NCBI GenBank assembly: GCA_964602895.1
Contig: CAZRTG010000204.1
Location: 1 to 6,042, forward strand
Origin: JAWXBM01 sp964602895
GTDB lineage: Bacteria > Pseudomonadota > Gammaproteobacteria > Xanthomonadales > SZUA-36
DNA length: 6,042 nucleotides
Reading direction: 5' to 3'
Position 1 is the first letter of the stretch; each line of letters begins with the position of its first letter. A program made the position numbers and the translations under genes. The notes beneath the pieces are model-generated. The model was not told where the DNA came from and did not search any database. It saw nothing but the letters and a program-made list of their open reading frames with translations. Positions 5,109 to 6,042 of the stretch are shown in pieces.

Positions 5109-5884
5109 GCTGGCTGCCCCTTGCCCGTCTGCAACAAACGTTGTGTCTGATTTTCCAGTACCAGCGCAGTCAACACACCGGTATGGAACGCGCCGGTATC
5201 AATGCCGATGCGGTTGGGCAACAACTCGGCTTCCATAGTAATGCTATGGCCATGCACAATAATGGCCTCATGCTGCAGTGAACTTCGAGTGAATTCTTCC
5301 CGTATCCACAACTGGTCACCCAGTTCCTGCTTGTGCAAAGGTACTCCCGGTCGGATGCCGGCATGCACAAAATAATAATCTCCGCTGGTGTAGCTGGGTG
5401 CCAACGTCTGATAAAACTGCAAGTGCCTGTCAGGCAGGTTTCCCCGTAGCTGGCGAGACAGCAGCTCCATGTGTTCCAGATACAAATTCGGTGGCAACAG
5501 CACCCCGTAACTGGCCAGGGTTTGCTTGCCACCCCAGTTCATCCAGTCAGCCATGGCGCGGGAATCCTGCAGAAAATCCAGCAAAGCCTGCTCATGATTG
5601 CCAAGCAAGTATATGGCTTCAAACCCGGGTAAGGGCTGGTTCAGCAAACGATTGATGACCTGGCAAGACGCTGGCCCTCGGTCGATGTAGTCACCGAGGT
5701 AAACAATAACTCGCTGACCATTAAAATCTGCTGCGTCTGCAACTATCTGTGCATGAAGCTGTGCCAACAGATCATCCCGGCCATGAATATCACCAATACT
5801 ATAAATTCGTCGCCCGGCAGGAATTGCCGGTTCGACAGCGGTAGTATCACTACTCCGAATCCATTTAAAGAGTGGCGGGACCAA
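5105..5884 (-). CDS. PPP-family metallophosphoesterase (Ser/Thr protein phosphatase-like)
   Basis: This is a cytosolic calcineurin-like phosphoesterase with the full PPP metal-site signature. Numbered from TTG 5884, it shows GDIHGRDDLL (31-40), YLGDYIDRGPAS (62-73), LLGNHEQALL (94-103), the metal histidines in VHAG (173-176) and VHGHS (210-214), and a C-terminal NRIGIDTGAFHTGVLTAL block. These residues bind two metal ions that hydrolyse phosphate esters. Close relatives act on phosphoserine/threonine/tyrosine proteins or on dinucleoside polyphosphates, and the substrate here is unknown. The length of 259 residues is usual. I chose TTG 5884 because GGAGG lies six bases upstream and the protein then starts VPPLFKWIRS, typical of the family. 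An in-frame ATG at 5911 would give 268 residues but lacks a good ribosome site and overlaps the preceding gene by 47 bp rather than 20. The coupling with polysaccharide genes suggests a role in their control or assembly, which is inference. Confidence 0.88.
   Translation of the reverse strand: MVPPLFKWIRSSDTTAVEPAIPAGRRIYSIGDIHGRDDLLAQLHAQIVADAADFNGQRVIVYLGDYIDRGPASCQVINRLLNQPLPGFEAIYLLGNHEQALLDFLQDSRAMADWMNWGGKQTLASYGVLLPPNLYLEHMELLSRQLRGNLPDRHLQFYQTLAPSYTSGDYYFVHAGIRPGVPLHKQELGDQLWIREEFTRSSLQHEAIIVHGHSITMEAELLPNRIGIDTGAFHTGVLTALVLENQTQRLLQTGKGQPA
5117..5122 (-). promoter_or_regulatory. Ribosome binding site supporting the TTG start of the Sel1/SPOR gene
   Basis: The minus strand reads AAGGGG eight bases before TTG 5108, inside the 3' end of the phosphatase gene. 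The next in-frame start, ATG 5078, has only a weak CAGG upstream. This favours the rare TTG. Confidence 0.55.
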
Positions 5885-6041
5885 GAACGGCCTCCATTTC
5901 TCGCACCACATCGGGGTGTGAATCTCTCATCAATGCCTCGACCCGTGCGCGCTGCAACTTGTTGGATCGAATAGCGGAAATAAACTCGTGCTGTTTCAGA
6001 TTCCAGGCCAGTAATGCCTGGTCGCGCAGCAATCCCAAACT
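5865..6041 (-). CDS. C-terminal fragment of an unrecognised protein (starts beyond the right edge)
   Basis: An open frame enters from the right edge and ends with TAA at 5867-5865, giving the last 58 residues of a larger protein. The fragment is hydrophilic and apparently helical: it begins SLGLLRDQALLAWNLK, continues with an Arg/Lys-rich stretch around RSNKLQRARVEALMRD, and ends with HPDVVREMEAVLGPATL. I do not recognise a family, and the part seen has no signal peptide, membrane segment or catalytic motif. It is believed to be coding because it stays open to the edge, has balanced codon use, ends just past the start of the phosphatase gene (20-bp overlap), and carries that gene's GGAGG within its own codons. 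This overlap suggests co-translation with the phosphatase. Confidence 0.7.
   Translation of the reverse strand, partial: SLGLLRDQALLAWNLKQHEFISAIRSNKLQRARVEALMRDSHPDVVREMEAVLGPATL
5891..5895 (-). promoter_or_regulatory. Ribosome binding site that decides the phosphatase start
   Basis: GGAGG on the minus strand sits six bases before TTG 5884 and within the last codons of the upstream gene. No comparable site precedes the in-frame ATG at 5911, where the nearest purine run (GAGAG) is about 12 bases away. Confidence 0.6.
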
Positions 6042-6042
6042 G

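Noticed and set aside
5105..5884. Housekeeping ApaH (symmetric Ap4A hydrolase)
   Set aside because: The metal motifs are shared, but GDIHGRDDLL lacks the Cys-Tyr-Asp-Glu-Leu sequence that follows this motif in typical ApaH, and the context is a glycan cluster. Not fully excluded.
5882..5911. ATG 5911 as the start of the phosphatase
   Set aside because: It has no suitable ribosome site, adds a Trp/Cys-rich N terminus (MWCEKWRPF) unlike the family, and enlarges the overlap with the upstream gene. TTG 5884 with GGAGG at six bases is better supported.

Overview
The window is one continuous polysaccharide-assembly locus, and every gene I can support lies on the minus strand, so it reads from right to left. 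The sequence suggests a Gram-negative proteobacterium, most likely a gammaproteobacterium. The reasons are moderate GC content, a periplasmic Sel1/SPOR protein, a WecA-type initiating transferase with an O-antigen-polymerase-like membrane protein, and REP-like palindromic repeats between genes. I cannot name the genus from the sequence alone.

In transcription order the layout is as follows. (1) The C-terminal 58 codons of an unrecognised protein (6041-5865). (2) A cytosolic PPP-family metallophosphoesterase resembling Ser/Thr protein phosphatases (5884-5105, probable TTG start). (3) A secreted protein with Sel1/TPR repeats and a C-terminal SPOR-like domain (5108-4086, TTG start inside a 4-bp stop/start overlap). 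(4) A multi-pass membrane protein of the O-antigen ligase/polymerase (Wzy/WaaL) superfamily (4099-2735). (5) An undecaprenyl-phosphate sugar-1-phosphate transferase of the WecA family (2650-1535). (6) UDP-glucuronate decarboxylase, also called UDP-xylose synthase (1441-473). (7) The first 65 codons of a UDP-glucose 4-epimerase, GalE (195-1). The first four genes overlap at every junction and look like one translationally coupled unit. Gaps of 84 and 93 bp precede the transferase and the decarboxylase. The second gap holds a perfect TATAAT with a palindrome abutting it upstream, so the decarboxylase may have its own regulated promoter.

Together the genes fit a lipid-linked (Wzx/Wzy-like) exopolysaccharide, capsule or O-antigen pathway. 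The WecA-like enzyme loads the first sugar phosphate onto undecaprenyl phosphate. The decarboxylase and epimerase supply UDP-xylose and UDP-galactose (or an N-acetylated analogue). The Wzy/WaaL-like protein polymerises or transfers the glycan in the periplasm. The phosphatase and the Sel1/SPOR protein may be accessory or regulatory parts, which is inference. No flippase, chain-length regulator or export protein lies inside the window.

Between the decarboxylase and galE (196-472) sits the least ordinary DNA. It is a cluster of five related elements: two complete GC-rich hairpins with compensatory base changes flank three shortened copies in an exact 33-bp tandem array. Because 33 is a multiple of three, the array is open in frame on both strands. 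One such frame could be reached by a -1 shift at an A6 run near the end of the decarboxylase gene, and it stops exactly on the galE start codon (ATGA).
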